A stretch of 64,000 nucleotides of DNA from Apostichopus japonicus (taxonomy: Eukaryota; Echinodermata; Holothuroidea; Aspidochirotida; Stichopodidae), in NCBI RefSeq assembly GCF_037975245.1, contig NC_092562.1, forward strand, positions 14,577,521 to 14,641,520, in the 5' to 3' direction. Positions 41,601-52,843 of the stretch are shown here, in pieces. A program made the position numbers and the translations under genes. How positions within the stretch are numbered: the stretch's first letter is position 1; each line of letters begins with the position of its first letter. Under the pieces are notes generated by a model. That model was not told where the DNA came from, did not search any database, and worked only from the letters and a program-made list of their open reading frames with translations.

Positions 41601-43240
41601 ACATGATCTGAGTCATTATGAAACTATAATACGCATAACAGTGCTTCGTAAAAGATCAAGTTCATAGTGTAATAATGCAATGAAAATGCATGGCACTACT
41701 ATGGCAACATGCCTATGGATAGGGAAAAGAGTTTGTCCATAGGTACGACTTTTGTACATTACTAAATTATATGATATATCAGATTTCAGTTCAACAAAAA
41801 GTACTCTAGTTTTGACTTTCAGAAACATCTCACGAACCCCCTGGGATGGACTCACAGACACCCTGGGGGTTCATGCACCCAAGTTAGGGAGCCCCAGCCT
41901 TATAGTGTCCAAAAAAATCCGCCTAGTATGTGTATGTGGTGGAGATCACAGTGAACATAGATCACAGTGTGATATATCTTAGGCCTCAAGGACAGCTCTG
42001 ATGAATGTCTCACTTGGCATGTAGATATAAATTGCAAAAGGTTGTGTCTTTGATGGGATTTCATTATCGATTTAGCTCAACGTGTTAAGTTGATACAAAG
42101 TATGATGTCTCAAGAAAGACAGCATCACATACTTTATTATCTGGATAACCTCAATAAGTTACAAGCGTGCCTAATGGTGTGGCTGAAGAAAACAACATGT
42201 CAAATGATAGGTCATAATGAGGGAAACCCTGTAAACATGACACCTCAAGAGAGTAAAACTTTGACAAATCTCTTCCCCTACATGGTGATGCCCCTTTATA
42301 TTGAGCCTAAGGAGCCTTAAATTGTGGAGATGCTTACAGCTAACCATGTTAGTTTCCATGGCAATTTTTCCATGTTTAGTGAAGGTTTGAGCCCTTTGGT
42401 GATTTCATCTTAGATAGCAATTTATCAAAGGGGTCATCCATGTAGTTTCTATGCTACTGAATGTGGCATTCAGTGATTGTATGTGAGATGGTTGTATTGG
42501 TGGTTGATATATTTTGTAAAAGCTGATCAAAAATAATTGAACATTCAACAAGAAAATGAAAACATTTTTTCATTTTACTTGCAGATGCATATGCCTTCTA
42601 TCATATTTTTGTCATATTTTTGTCATAAAAATCTATATTTTTGTCATATTTTTAATACATCATACATCATATTTTTTGTCATATACGTCATATATATGTG
42701 ACGTCAATACGTCATATTTTTTGTCATATATTAAATACATCATATTTTTGTCATAAAAATGATAAAGCCTTTTTTCTTTGTCACTCTGGTTTACAGAAAG
42801 TACTCTAGAAGTGACAGAACCTACATCATTACATGACATCTTCAAATAATTCCAATTCCAGTTTTTGCATGCAAGATGTCAAAGATAAAATAATCTTCCA
42901 CATGTGGGGGGAAAAAATGTGTTTTTGTGATAATTCTTGAATGGAATGTTATAATTTTTCTACCAAAGGTGCCAACAATGGTCAATGGATAGCTCCTCCA
43001 GGGTCTGGAATCACCCCTCATTTGCCTCTCACAATTCCCGGACAAAATGTCTGGTTATTCAACATCACCGCGGATCCTTACGAGGAGATGGAATTGTCGG
43101 AGAAATATCCTACGGTGGTTAAAACGTTGCTGGCAAAGCTGGACACCTACTACAAGGATTCTGTGCCTGTGATATATCCGGACGACTCGGACCAAGCAAA
43201 CCCTGCATTACATAATGGAACCTGGGCACCGTGGGAGTGA
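35621..43240 (+). CDS. ARSB: Arylsulfatase B-like sulfatase (500 aa, 7 exons)
   Basis: Exons 35621-35875, 36359-36545, 36986-37182, 37844-38051, 38982-39231, 40755-40888 and 42969-43240 join in frame to 1503 nt. Residues 1-22 are a signal peptide. The sulfatase fold shows the metal-binding ADDLG (33-37), the formylglycine site CSPTR (Cys72, converted by SUMF1-type enzyme), GKWHLG (Lys126, His128), FSTDNGG with Asp-Asn ligands, and a WEGGLRG block. Sequons NIT, NNT, NMT and NGT suggest glycosylation. Arylsulfatase B (N-acetylgalactosamine-4-sulfatase) removes sulfate from dermatan and chondroitin sulfate in lysosomes. Length is near the human 533 aa. ARSI or ARSJ membership is possible. Start: first ATG ahead of the signal peptide; no in-frame ATG precedes it in the exon. 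Confidence 0.93.
41240..41282. repeat. GT microsatellite in arylsulfatase intron 6
   Basis: GT dinucleotide run interrupted by TTTGTATCTGTC. Confidence 0.85.
41525..41897. mobile_element. Nonautonomous hAT-type element, 373 bp, in arylsulfatase intron 6
   Basis: Perfect 8-bp target duplications CCTTATAG at 41517-41524 and 41898-41905 flank termini CAGGGTTCCCTAACTT and, inverted from the right end, CTGGGGCTCCCTAACTT. Subterminal CACGAACCCCC repeats occur near both ends. Ends and duplication length match hAT superfamily MITEs. No transposase is present. Confidence 0.85.
42590..42770. repeat. TTTTTGTCATA low-complexity repeat
   Basis: Irregular tandem repeats of CATATTTTTGTCATA and TACATCATA, with TACGTCATA variants, in arylsulfatase intron 6 about 200 bp before the last exon. 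Confidence 0.8.
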
Positions 43241-44273
43241 AGAAATGGACTTGCAGCAGTAGTAGTAGTGCATTTGTCAGATGAAATGTACATAGTTACA
43301 TTAGTTGCATTTCACTACTAAAACTTGAGGCTTTGAAACCAGGCTCTTTCTCTGCACGTTTGTGTTTATGTTTAATTGAGATCTCGTGTTTGTAACTTTT
43401 CGTCTTTTGAAATATCAATTTAAATATTATTGTTTATATTTTACCTAGTCAAGTAGAAGTCAAGCAGTCTTCTTTTTTTCTTTTCTTTTTGCTGTATTAA
43501 AATTTGAAATTTCTACTGAAATTATACTTCTTAACTTTGTTGATAGAAGGGAGACATGATTTGAAAACTCTTGGAAAAATTTGTAGAACTTTGGGTAGTA
43601 CAATACTGTCAAAATTTTGAGTAAAATTTATGAAATCTTGAAAAATGGGAAAATTTGTGAACATTGTTTATGCCAGTGACAATACGCCATATTCGTAAGC
43701 TAAAGTTCGTACAAAATGTTGATAGGAAATCATAGGAATATTGTTTCTTTGTCAACGATTCAAAGAAATTGCAGGATGATAATACATGTCTTGTGTTCTT
43801 GGTATAAAGACAGAGATAGCTGTGATGAACAAATTCCTCAAACAGCTATAAAATTTTACAAGACAAGTTGTAAACCATAGCAATGTGTACCACATAATGG
43901 CAGCATGGTATTTGATGTGTAAAAGGGCAGATGGGTGTTTGGGAATTAACTGTTTTAAAGGGCTTGACCTTGACCCAAGACAACTGAAAAGCCTTTCAAC
44001 TGCAATATAGAGTTGAAAAGCTTTGTGGACAAGTTGGTCCCAGAGTGAAACTTGCACATTATGGTGAGGATGGCATTGCTATTTTCAATGAGGTAACCAA
44101 TTACTTTTTCAGCTGGAGAGAATTATGGGAGGCAATTGTTTACAAAGTATTTGTCCAAAAGAAATGGGTTTCATAAAACTTTGAAAAAAGCTATTGTTTT
44201 GTGTTAGGCATGTAATAGATTCTGTTGTCCAGAACGGAATCATAGAAGTATTTTAATTGTTGTTTTTTTGCTG

Positions 44274-44279
44274 AATAAA
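44274..44279 (+). terminator. Candidate poly(A) signal of the arylsulfatase gene
   Basis: AATAAA about 1030 bp after the stop codon, followed by T-rich sequence. The 43241-44280 stretch would then be 3' UTR. Not verified by transcripts. Confidence 0.45.
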
Positions 44280-45627
44280 GATTATTTTATATTTTTTTAA
44301 CAAAAATAAAAAGTGAAAAACAAACACACAAAACTGAAACATTCCTATCTTATGTGATTTTGTATTTCCTGTATAGTATAATTTTGTTAAACAATTGATA
44401 GTGCAGATCATAACAACGACGAAAAATTACTTGCATTTGTGTATAAGTTTTGGTTTCTTTTAACTTTCCATTTTCGATTCTTTGCCGGAGCGAAAGGAAT
44501 AATTGCACTTGTGACGGTGCAAGTGTGTGTATGAGTGTAGTGAACTCTTTCTTTTACCTTGTTTATAACTGAAGAAAGTTGGGTGTTTGACCAACTTTAT
44601 AAATTTAATCACAGTTGAGAAAGGTTGCATAAGTAATGAAGCTGTCATAATCATATGTGGCTAATAATTTATATGTGGGAATACGCATTATTTTACCCTT
44701 TTGGCTCCCCACAGTTCCTTTGGTTGAAGGTTGGACACCCGCAAAAAGTCTATAACCAAAGTTATCTTTTACTTATTATTCAGTGCTTGTAATTACTACG
44801 CGTGCATGCGACACCTCAATTCTAAAATGTTTATTTTCACCTTTACGTGGCAAGTTAAAAGCTCTATGAGAGCTCGCTAGAGGAGCGATAATACACTGCT
44901 TGCCAAGTAAACCAATCGTTTGACTCAGTCATTTGAATAACCCCATCTCCCCCCATGGGAGTCATCACACCGACAACCTGATCACTCCCGGCTTTACATA
45001 TAGACAGGTTTATTCTTTGCCTGGTGATAATGCATCCTGTGTATAGTGTACTAGGTATCAGATGTACTCTATCAAGCTTTTAACTCTCAAAATTGGCACA
45101 AAAACTACTGCCCACCTCACACCCCTTGATCAATGTAATGAACTAATACTTAGGTGGGTTGGTCTGCTTAAATCCGGGTGGGGTTGATGCTCTTTGTTGG
45201 CAGATTGAAACACACTAAAACGGCCCTTATCAGTTTTCACACTCTGAGCTCTAAGGAGTCAATATGTTATCACAAACTATCACCAAATTAGCCTTATTCT
45301 CTGTGATTTATACTAGATGAATTTGGCTTTGGTAGTAATTAGCTGTGAAAATATTTTACAGTGAATAAGCAATGTCACGTTACTCTCATTCATTAATGAC
45401 AATTATTAAAGGAATGGTTGGTGGCAGAGCTGATTTGCTAGCATAAAAATTGGTGATAGGAAAAGTCCATGTAGAACATCTATGTGTCTATATTTCACAA
45501 AGGAAGACTGTTCTTTCTGGATATAGATACAGTTTGGAATAAATAGTCAATAAATCAAGAGCTGGAAACCTCAGTGAACTTTTTTTTTTCTGGTTCTCAC
45601 TTAATTCTTGGTTACAAGCAATAAGAT
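44280..45627. other. Intergenic, left flank of the LTR retrotransposon
   Basis: AT-rich sequence without a supported gene. It ends in AGAT (45624-45627), the left target-site duplication of the Ty3/gypsy insertion. Confidence 0.5.
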
Positions 45628-46565
45628 TGTTATGGGTATGATTAGCGGTGCCCTACCCAAAATTTTGTTGTTTGTTTTGGCGTTCAATAGCGCGTATGGT
45701 GGGCGGAGCCTCAGCGATTGATTAACATGTGCCTTAACTCGTTACAACTAAATTAAAACTGGTTTTTCCTCTCTCCGTCTCACAGGTAAGATGATGCTTA
45801 AATCCCTTTCATGTGAATATGAAAGTATTACTAGGTTGTTGATTAAATATTTGTCGTTATTAAAAGATTTTCATTATGACGGATGGTCTAGATTTGCCAT
45901 CGATACATAGGAGTTAATATTCGTTATAAACGAGGCCGTCAGGTTTGCATGTAGGATATGTCTGTGTTATCATGGGCCTACGTATATTCGTATAACAATT
46001 GTTTGTCGTTAAAGTTCGATTAGTGGTACAAAATCATAATTTACACGAGTCATATCAGTACAAAAGTGATTTATTTCTTGATGTTGTTAACAATAGTATA
46101 TCATGTATCAGGATGCCGTGGATGTGACATTTTAGGTAATTTCTCTGTACGTAATGTTGCTCAGTGACCTAGCGTTATGATAGGCTATAGCGTGTACATT
46201 TGGTTGTTAGAACTGTCATGAGGGGTGACGTCATTGCGTAGTAACAATAGTAGGGGATTCCCCGAAATCCAGATAGAAATAAGTATTTACGGCTATCCAG
46301 ATTGATTGTATTGTTATGTATTGAATTATTAGAAAGATTGAGCAGGTTCAGTTTATTATTTTAAGAACTAGAAGTAGCCTTTGTTTATGCCAGGATGAAA
46401 ATCCATTCAGATGCCTTATCCAAATATGCAGTTGAGTTTAAATGTGAGACTGCATAGTTATTATTGTATTATATCAGTGATTGATTAACATGTGCCTTAA
46501 CTCGTTACAACTAAATTAAAACTGGTTTTTCTTCTCTCCGTCTCACAGAGATCCTGGTCTTAACA
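45628..46565 (+). repeat. 5' LTR (938 bp)
   Basis: Begins TGTTATGGGTATG and ends GGTCTTAACA. A 75-bp direct repeat (45711-45785 and 46474-46548) lies within it. The first copy is followed by GTAAGATG and the second ends in TTCTCTCCGTCTCACAG, so the 763 bp between look like a GT-AG intron. Confidence 0.95.
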
Positions 46566-46567
46566 AA

Positions 46568-46585
46568 TTGGCGACCCTGCCAGGA
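46568..46585 (+). promoter_or_regulatory. Primer binding site region
   Basis: TTGGCGACCCTGCCAGGA lies two bases after the 5' LTR; TGG is the complement of a tRNA 3' CCA end. The tRNA species was not determined. Confidence 0.65.
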
Positions 46586-46609
46586 CTGAAGTAACCACTA
46601 GATTAGACC

Positions 46610-47716
46610 ATGATGGAGACGGACCAAAGCACCTCAGCCGATGATGCCGCTGAAACGGATATGAGGGAAACAGTAAAGATGTATGAGCGGAAGCTCAAGG
46701 ACTTGGAAGCAGAGTTTGAAAGATGTCTAGGAGAACTAAAAGTGACCACGTCAACCTCTGAGAAGGAAAGTCACCCTCCCACAGATCATGCTCTGCCATA
46801 CAAGAAAGAGTTCAAGATACAAGGACAGATCGGGGACCCTGGGCAACGTGACAAGCTAGCATTCATGTCTCTGGTCCACCAGATTAACAGTGGACTTAAA
46901 AGTGGGTATCCTGCGAAAGAAATTGTAGAGGCTGTAGTTAGGGCTGTTACACCTGGTTTACAGCTAAGGGACTACTTGGAGGGACGGGACGACTTAGACC
47001 TTCCCATTACCAGACGTCTGCTGAGGGCTCACTTTCAGGAGCGGGGAGCAACTGAACTGTATCAGGAGCTATGTGGTATATCACAGGGTAGAATTGAGAC
47101 GGCCCAGAATTTTGTCCTCCGTGCCCTGGCGTTGAAGCAGAGAGTACTCTTCGCATCAAAAGAAGCAAATGCCAAATTCAAATATGACCAAACCCTTGTA
47201 GAGTCAATGTTTGAACATGCAGTGTCAACTGGGTTGTCGAATGCGGAAGTTAGACAGGAGGTAAAGAATGCCTTCTCCAGCAACAAATGCAGCGAGGAAG
47301 ACCTCCTGGAGAGGGTAAACCAAGCATCCCATTCCGAGGCAGAAAGGGCGAGAAAGATGCAACTGAAGAAGCCTGTCACAGCTTCAGTTGAAATGACAGG
47401 TAATGACCGACACAAACCCGAAGTAAAGAAAGAGAAGAGCCCAAACTTGTACGAAGAGGTACAACTATTGAAGACACAAGTGGCTGAAATACACAAGGCC
47501 ATAACAGAAAGGGGAAGGGCGAAAACGTTTGAGAGGAGGCCCCGGGGATGCTCCGATTGTCAACAGGATGGTATAGGAGACAGTTGCCGCCACTGTTATA
47601 AATGTGGTAAATTTGGTCACTTATCCAGGGGATGTTTGGCAGGTAAGCAACAGGGAAACGCCAACAGGTCTCCTCTGGGGGACGAGAAGGGACCTCAGGC
47701 GATGTCCATGCAGTAA
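46610..47716 (+). CDS. gag: Gag polyprotein of the Ty3/gypsy element (368 aa)
   Basis: Structural protein that packages the element RNA into virus-like particles. The first of two adjacent ATG codons lies 44 bp after the 5' LTR. An acidic N terminus (about 1-60) is followed by a helical capsid-like region (about 75-220), a basic linker, and one CCHC zinc knuckle CYKCGKFGHLSRGC near residues 330-343, the nucleic-acid-binding motif of nucleocapsid. The frame is intact. Its end overlaps the pol frame by about 70 bp, and the heptamer GGGAAAC sits in the gag frame at 47653-47659, so pol is expected as a -1 frameshift product. The last codons after the slip site would be made only when no shift occurs. 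Confidence 0.9.
   Translation: MMETDQSTSADDAAETDMRETVKMYERKLKDLEAEFERCLGELKVTTSTSEKESHPPTDHALPYKKEFKIQGQIGDPGQRDKLAFMSLVHQINSGLKSGYPAKEIVEAVVRAVTPGLQLRDYLEGRDDLDLPITRRLLRAHFQERGATELYQELCGISQGRIETAQNFVLRALALKQRVLFASKEANAKFKYDQTLVESMFEHAVSTGLSNAEVRQEVKNAFSSNKCSEEDLLERVNQASHSEAERARKMQLKKPVTASVEMTGNDRHKPEVKKEKSPNLYEEVQLLKTQVAEIHKAITERGRAKTFERRPRGCSDCQQDGIGDSCRHCYKCGKFGHLSRGCLAGKQQGNANRSPLGDEKGPQAMSMQ
47653..47695 (+). promoter_or_regulatory. Candidate -1 ribosomal frameshift signal between gag and pol
   Basis: The heptamer G GGA AAC (47653-47659) is in register with gag codons and fits the X XXY YYZ rule. Six bases later a stem can form between AGGTC (47666-47670) and GACCT (47691-47695), extendable by CC/GG with a bulge. 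The pol frame opens at 47647, just six bases before the heptamer, so a -1 shift here enters pol directly. No experimental evidence. Confidence 0.7.
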
Positions 47717-47781
47717 ATGTAAATGGACTGGAATGTCCCGACTTGCTTAGACAGGTTGCTATGAATAACGATTGGTCTTGA

Positions 47782-50652
47782 AAGAAGAGAGAGAAGATTG
47801 TTGACCTAGTGGGTGAAAGGTGCGTTGTTAATGGAACCCTCAACGGGATTGATAGTGAACTGCTGTGGGATACAGGTTCAGCAGTATCTTTAGTCTCGGA
47901 CAGTTGGGTCAAATGTCACCTTCCTCATGCCGAAATAAGACCAGTTGAAGAGCTCTTAGAAGGACAACATCTTGATTTAAAGGCTGCAAATGAGATAGAG
48001 ATGCCATACCTTGGGTGGATCCTAGTGGACCTTCGCATTGGAACCAAGAGTCTTGGGGTTCCAATGTTGGTGTATCCTGGGAGTATGAAGTCACCATTGA
48101 TTGGGTACAATGTCATCGAACATCTCATGGGAAACTGCCAGAAAGGCTCTAAGATAAGTACCCTTGTGCAAGCAATTCCAGGGAAAAAGAAACAGGATGT
48201 TGAAGCCTTGGTAAGGTTAATTGAGGCTGGCATGGATGAAGACACAGTAGATGTAAAAACCCCAAACCTGTATACACTGATACCGCCTAGGGAATGGAGA
48301 GATGTGGAATGCATAACAAAATGTCAACTGAATCATCAGAGAGTTATGGGAGGAACCGAGGGTGTATTTGTACCAACACCTGCGACTTCTGTACCAGAGG
48401 GGCTGCTCATACCTGAGACGGTAGTCAAAATGCCACAAAGACGTTGTGTTATGCTACCAGTTTTCAACTCTACTAACCATGACATACAGTTGCCAAGACG
48501 TACGGTTATCGGAAACATTGAGCCATTCCGGTACATTGGTAAGGTGGCTAATGGCAGACACGCAGATGAGGCCACCCGACATGGAGATTGTATGTCTTTA
48601 GACGTAAATACATTGGATAACTCTGTACAAAATGCTAATGTGACTAGTGATCAGTCCAGTGAAGATGTTGACGAGTGGTGTCCAGAGGTGGACTTCACAT
48701 GTCTCACACCAATGCAACAAGATGCTGCAGAGAAAATGCTGAAGAAAGAATGTAGAGCATTTTCACAGGATTCCATGGATACAGGAAATTGTCCCGACCT
48801 GAAGATGAAAATTAATTTAAATGATCCAGAACCAGTCCAGAAGAATTATGCAAGTATTCCACGTCCACTTTTCAAAGAAGTTAAGGAATACTTGGAAGAC
48901 CTTCTAGCAAGGGACTGGATAACAAAGTCGAAGTCTAATTACTCTTCACCTGTGGTCTGCGTCAGAAAGCGTGACGGGTCGTTACGCCTATGTGTCGACT
49001 ATAGAGAATTGAACCGTAAAACAGTTGATGATCGTCAACCAATTCCAAGAATCCAGGATATCCTTGATGGCCTGAAAGGTAGCTCCTGGTTTAGCACTCT
49101 CGATCAAGGTCGTGCTTATCACCAGGGATACATCGACCCAAAGAGTCAACCACTTACAGCATTTGTGACACCGTGGGGCCTCCATGAATGGAAAAGAATA
49201 CCCTTCGGGTTAAAAAACGCCCCAGCAGAATTCCAAAGATACATGGAGGGATGCCTGGATGGTCTGAACAACGACATTTGTTTTGTATATTTAGATGATG
49301 TGCTAGTCCATGGCAGCACATTTAAAGAACACTTGGAGAATCTGAAGAAAGTACTGGCCAGACTACAGCAACATGGGATAAAGCTAAAGGCCAGTAAATG
49401 CAAACTCTTCCAGAAACAGGTCAGGTACTTGGGCAGACTAGTCACTGAAGAAGGACATAAGTTGGACCCTGCAGATCTTGAACCAGTCCTCTCACTTAAA
49501 GATAAGAAACCATCAACAGTTGGGGAGTTGAGGAAAATGCTAGGGTTCATTGGCTACTACAGGAGCTACATTCAAAACTTCTCAGCAATTGCCAGTCCTC
49601 TCTTCAAGCTGTTACAGAAGGAAAAGGGTTCTACACAAAAACCCAGTCGCAGAAACCAGAGGAAGAACAACCATCTACCCAACTCGAATCAGAAGATAGC
49701 CTGGACTGAGGAGCATCAGGGAATTTTATGTAGTCTGATTGACCTACTAACAAGACAACCAGTTATGGCATTCCCTGACTTCTCTAAGCCATACATTCTC
49801 CACACCGATGCATCGTTAATGGGACTTGGAGCTGTACTCTACCAGGAGCAGGAGGGGAAACTGAGGGTAATTGCATATGCCTCCAGGACTCTCAGTGCTC
49901 CGGAGAAGAATTACCACTCCACAAAACTTGAATTCCTGGCACTGAAGTGGGCGGTGACGGAACGCTTTCGAGATTACCTGACATACGCAAAGTACTTTGT
50001 GGTCTACACAGATAATAATCCCCTCACTTACATAATGACGACAGCACGTTTAAATGCAACAGGTCAGAGGTGGGTATCAGATCTTGCCTCATTCAGATTT
50101 GATATCAAGTATCGACCAGGGCACAGTAACCAGGATGCTGATGTGTTATCAAGGATGCCCTTAGAGACCGACATCAATGAGTACATCCAAGAGTGTACTG
50201 CGGAAGTTCCGGGATGTGCTCTCCAGACGATTTCAGAGTGTGCGGCAGCAAATGTAGAGGGAACATTTGTGTACGCAGACTCACTTACTGCTGATATAGA
50301 CCTTTGTAATATCATGAACCTTACCACAGATCACAAAGTGAGTCTCATTGAACTGAAGGAACTAAAGGCTGCTCAAGCCAATGACCCAGTAATTGGCAAA
50401 GTCCTTGAGTACATGGAAAAGGGGACAAAGCCAACTTACAAGGAGAGGAAAGACGAAGACCCAGATGTGAGAGCATTACTAAACAAATGGGGAGAACTCA
50501 TTGTTACGACCGAAGGTGTATTAAAGAGAGTAACAGCTAATCGAGAACAGCTGATTTTGCCATCGAAGTACAAATCTATGGTATTGAAGCAGCTCCACAA
50601 TGAGATGTGTCACGTGGGCGTGGAACGGACACTGGACTTGGTGAGAGAATGA
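47782..50652 (+). pseudogene. pol: Pol part 1: protease, reverse transcriptase, RNase H (broken)
   Basis: The enzymes of retrotransposition: aspartic protease with DTGSA near 47869; reverse transcriptase with its catalytic YLDDV at 49288-49302; RNase H with HTDAS near 49801 and a YTDNN block; then the start of the integrase zinc domain (HNEMCH, near 50596). Translation would come from the -1 shift out of gag. Two in-frame TGA codons break the gene: 47779-47781, just before the protease, and 50650-50652, inside the integrase zinc domain. The frame continues past each without any indel, so these are point nonsense changes. Readthrough cannot be excluded, but defectiveness is the simpler view. 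Confidence 0.88.
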
Positions 50653-52122
50653 TTCTATTGGGCCCACATGGCGAAAGAGGTTGAGTTCTATGTAAGAAAA
50701 CAATGTCAATGTATCAAACAAAAGAAACCAGCAAGACATGTAAAGAGTCCCCTTGTGCCTATTGTGACAAAAGAACCCTTTGAATTGGTATCTATTGATT
50801 ACCTACATTTGGAGAAAAGTAAAGGGGGATATGAGTATATACTAGTCGTGGTAGATCACTTCACTAGATTTGCCCAGGCCTATGCGACGAAAAGGAAGAC
50901 TGCCCTGGCAGCAGCTGATCACCTGTTCAACGACTTTTTCCTGAAGTTTGGATTTCCCAAAAGATTGCATCATGATCAGGGGAAGGAATTTGAGAATCAG
51001 CTTTTCACCAGACTACAGCAACTCAGTGGAGTGGGACACTCCAGAACGACCCCATACCACCCACAAGGGAACGGTCAGGTAGAACGACTGAATCGTACCC
51101 TCCTCAACATGCTACGATCGATGACTGAACAACAACGGTTCAACTGGAAGGACTCTTTGCGTAAATGCATGCATGCATACAACTGCACAAAGAGTGAAGG
51201 AACAGGTTATTCACCATTTTTCCTAATGTTTGGAAGAACACCACGCTTACCTGTAGATATTGCTTTCGGCTTGAAGGGAGATGAGACTACCAGAACTCAA
51301 AACGAGACAACTGGAGACCAGAGAGAGACATATGCTGAAAAATGGCGAAACAAAATGAAGGAAGCCTACAAAATTGCAGCCCAACATGCAAAGAAACAAT
51401 CTGATCGAGCCAAACAAAGACTGGACAAGAAGGGACACAACGTTGCCTTGCATTCTGGTGACCGTGTTCTCGTAAAGAATCTTGCCCGGGTTGAAGGACC
51501 AGGAAAGCTTCGTCCTTTCTGGGAAGAGCAGGTTTATGTTGTTACCAAGCAGTTACCAGACATTCCTGTGTATGAAGTCCGTCCAGAGAGTAACCGGGGT
51601 CGGATTCGAGTCTTGCACCGAAATCTACTTCTACCATGTGATGCTCTTTTACCTGCTGATAACACTCCGAGACGTATCGCGAAGAAGGCTTCATCGAAAA
51701 ATAGGCGAACTACTGACATTGTGGAAGGGAGTACAGATAGTTCAAGCGACGATGAATGGGTGCCCGATAGATTTGCGGGTTACCCATATCAAAGGGTGGA
51801 CCAAGAGGGTGTTCAAGGTGGTGACCTCCATCGGCGGGGTAGAAGGTCTGAGGTTGATGTGGGAGGGGATCAGGTCGAAATTGACAATCAAAGCAATTCA
51901 GCAGGGGAGCAGGAAATTTGTGACCCCCCAGAACAACCAGGTCAAAATTTGAGACCACAAAGAGTTAAGCAGGGAAAGAAGGTTTTGACTTATGATAATT
52001 TGGGAAACCCTACCTGGGTCAGACAGGAACCCCATGTTTGTTATTTGTACCAGTATATTCAGCCAGTTGAATGCACAAAACCTAATTACTTGGGGAACAT
52101 ATATTCAAAAGCTCTAATTTAA
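50653..52122 (+). pseudogene. pol: Pol part 2: integrase (downstream of the TGA)
   Basis: Same reading frame as part 1, separated only by TGA 50650-50652; the next ATG is at 50668. The rest of the zinc domain is followed by the catalytic core with the D,D-35-E triad at 50797 (SIDYL), 50974 (HHDQG) and 51082 (QVERLN), all present. Then comes a GPF/Y-type module (GPGKLRPFW near 51498) and a charged C-terminal tail. Integrase inserts the cDNA copy into the host genome. The domain itself is intact but separated from the rest of pol by the stop, so this copy probably depends on relatives for movement. Confidence 0.88.
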
Positions 52123-52830
52123 CTGAGAACTTCTAATGTAACCCGACATCACAAGGGCTGAGTGGTACACACTGCCAACAGGTCATAGTCCTACTATAGT
52201 TGTTTTTATTTTATAACTCTACCAGACATTACTTGAACACTGAGAGAACTTTTTGAGTTCCATTGTATTATACGTTATAACTTTTATTGTTATCAAACTT
52301 GTTTATTCGCACAGGAATGACAGATTTCGAGAAGCATGTGTATGTGTTTTCTAACATAGCATTGGTATTGAGGTATGTAAATACAATAGTTAAATGGAAC
52401 ATGCTAGTTCTTAGGGGCACAAGGAAATTTGTGAAATGATATGCAAGGTTTTAGTGACTAATTGGTCATTTGCAACACGACAATGTCTTTTGAGTATTGC
52501 GCAGTGCTCAAATTTATTTGTCTTTTAGCCAAACGAATGTACTTGAATATTCTGTGACTTCAGATAAAAGTATAGTCAGTGGTAAATTTGCTACAAAGAA
52601 GGTTAAAGTAAACTACGTGTATACATTTAATAGTATGGGTGCCAAGGTGTTTCTAGTAGTGAGATGACTATTAAGATTTATATCTTCAGCTTGTAATTAG
52701 CAAGACTCGACAAATGAGAACAGTATAGAGTGCATTTTATAAAACTTTTATTCACCATTCATTTCTTCTTACATTGAATTCTATATTTCTTCATACGATA
52801 CATGTTTACATGTCAGGGATGACATCTCTT
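52123..52830. other. Noncoding 3' region of the retrotransposon
   Basis: About 700 bp between the integrase stop and the polypurine tract, AT-rich, with no frame resembling an envelope or accessory protein. Confidence 0.6.
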
Positions 52831-52843
52831 AAGGAGGGGAGAG
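52831..52843 (+). promoter_or_regulatory. Polypurine tract
   Basis: AAGGAGGGGAGAG immediately precedes the 3' LTR, where plus-strand cDNA synthesis is primed. Confidence 0.9.

Noticed and set aside
47062..48575. Long antisense frames over gag and pol
   Set aside because: Shadows of the sense coding sequence with no recognisable domain.
50650..50652. Selenocysteine or programmed readthrough at the integrase TGA
   Set aside because: No supporting structure was identified and a simple nonsense change explains it; kept only as an alternative to test.
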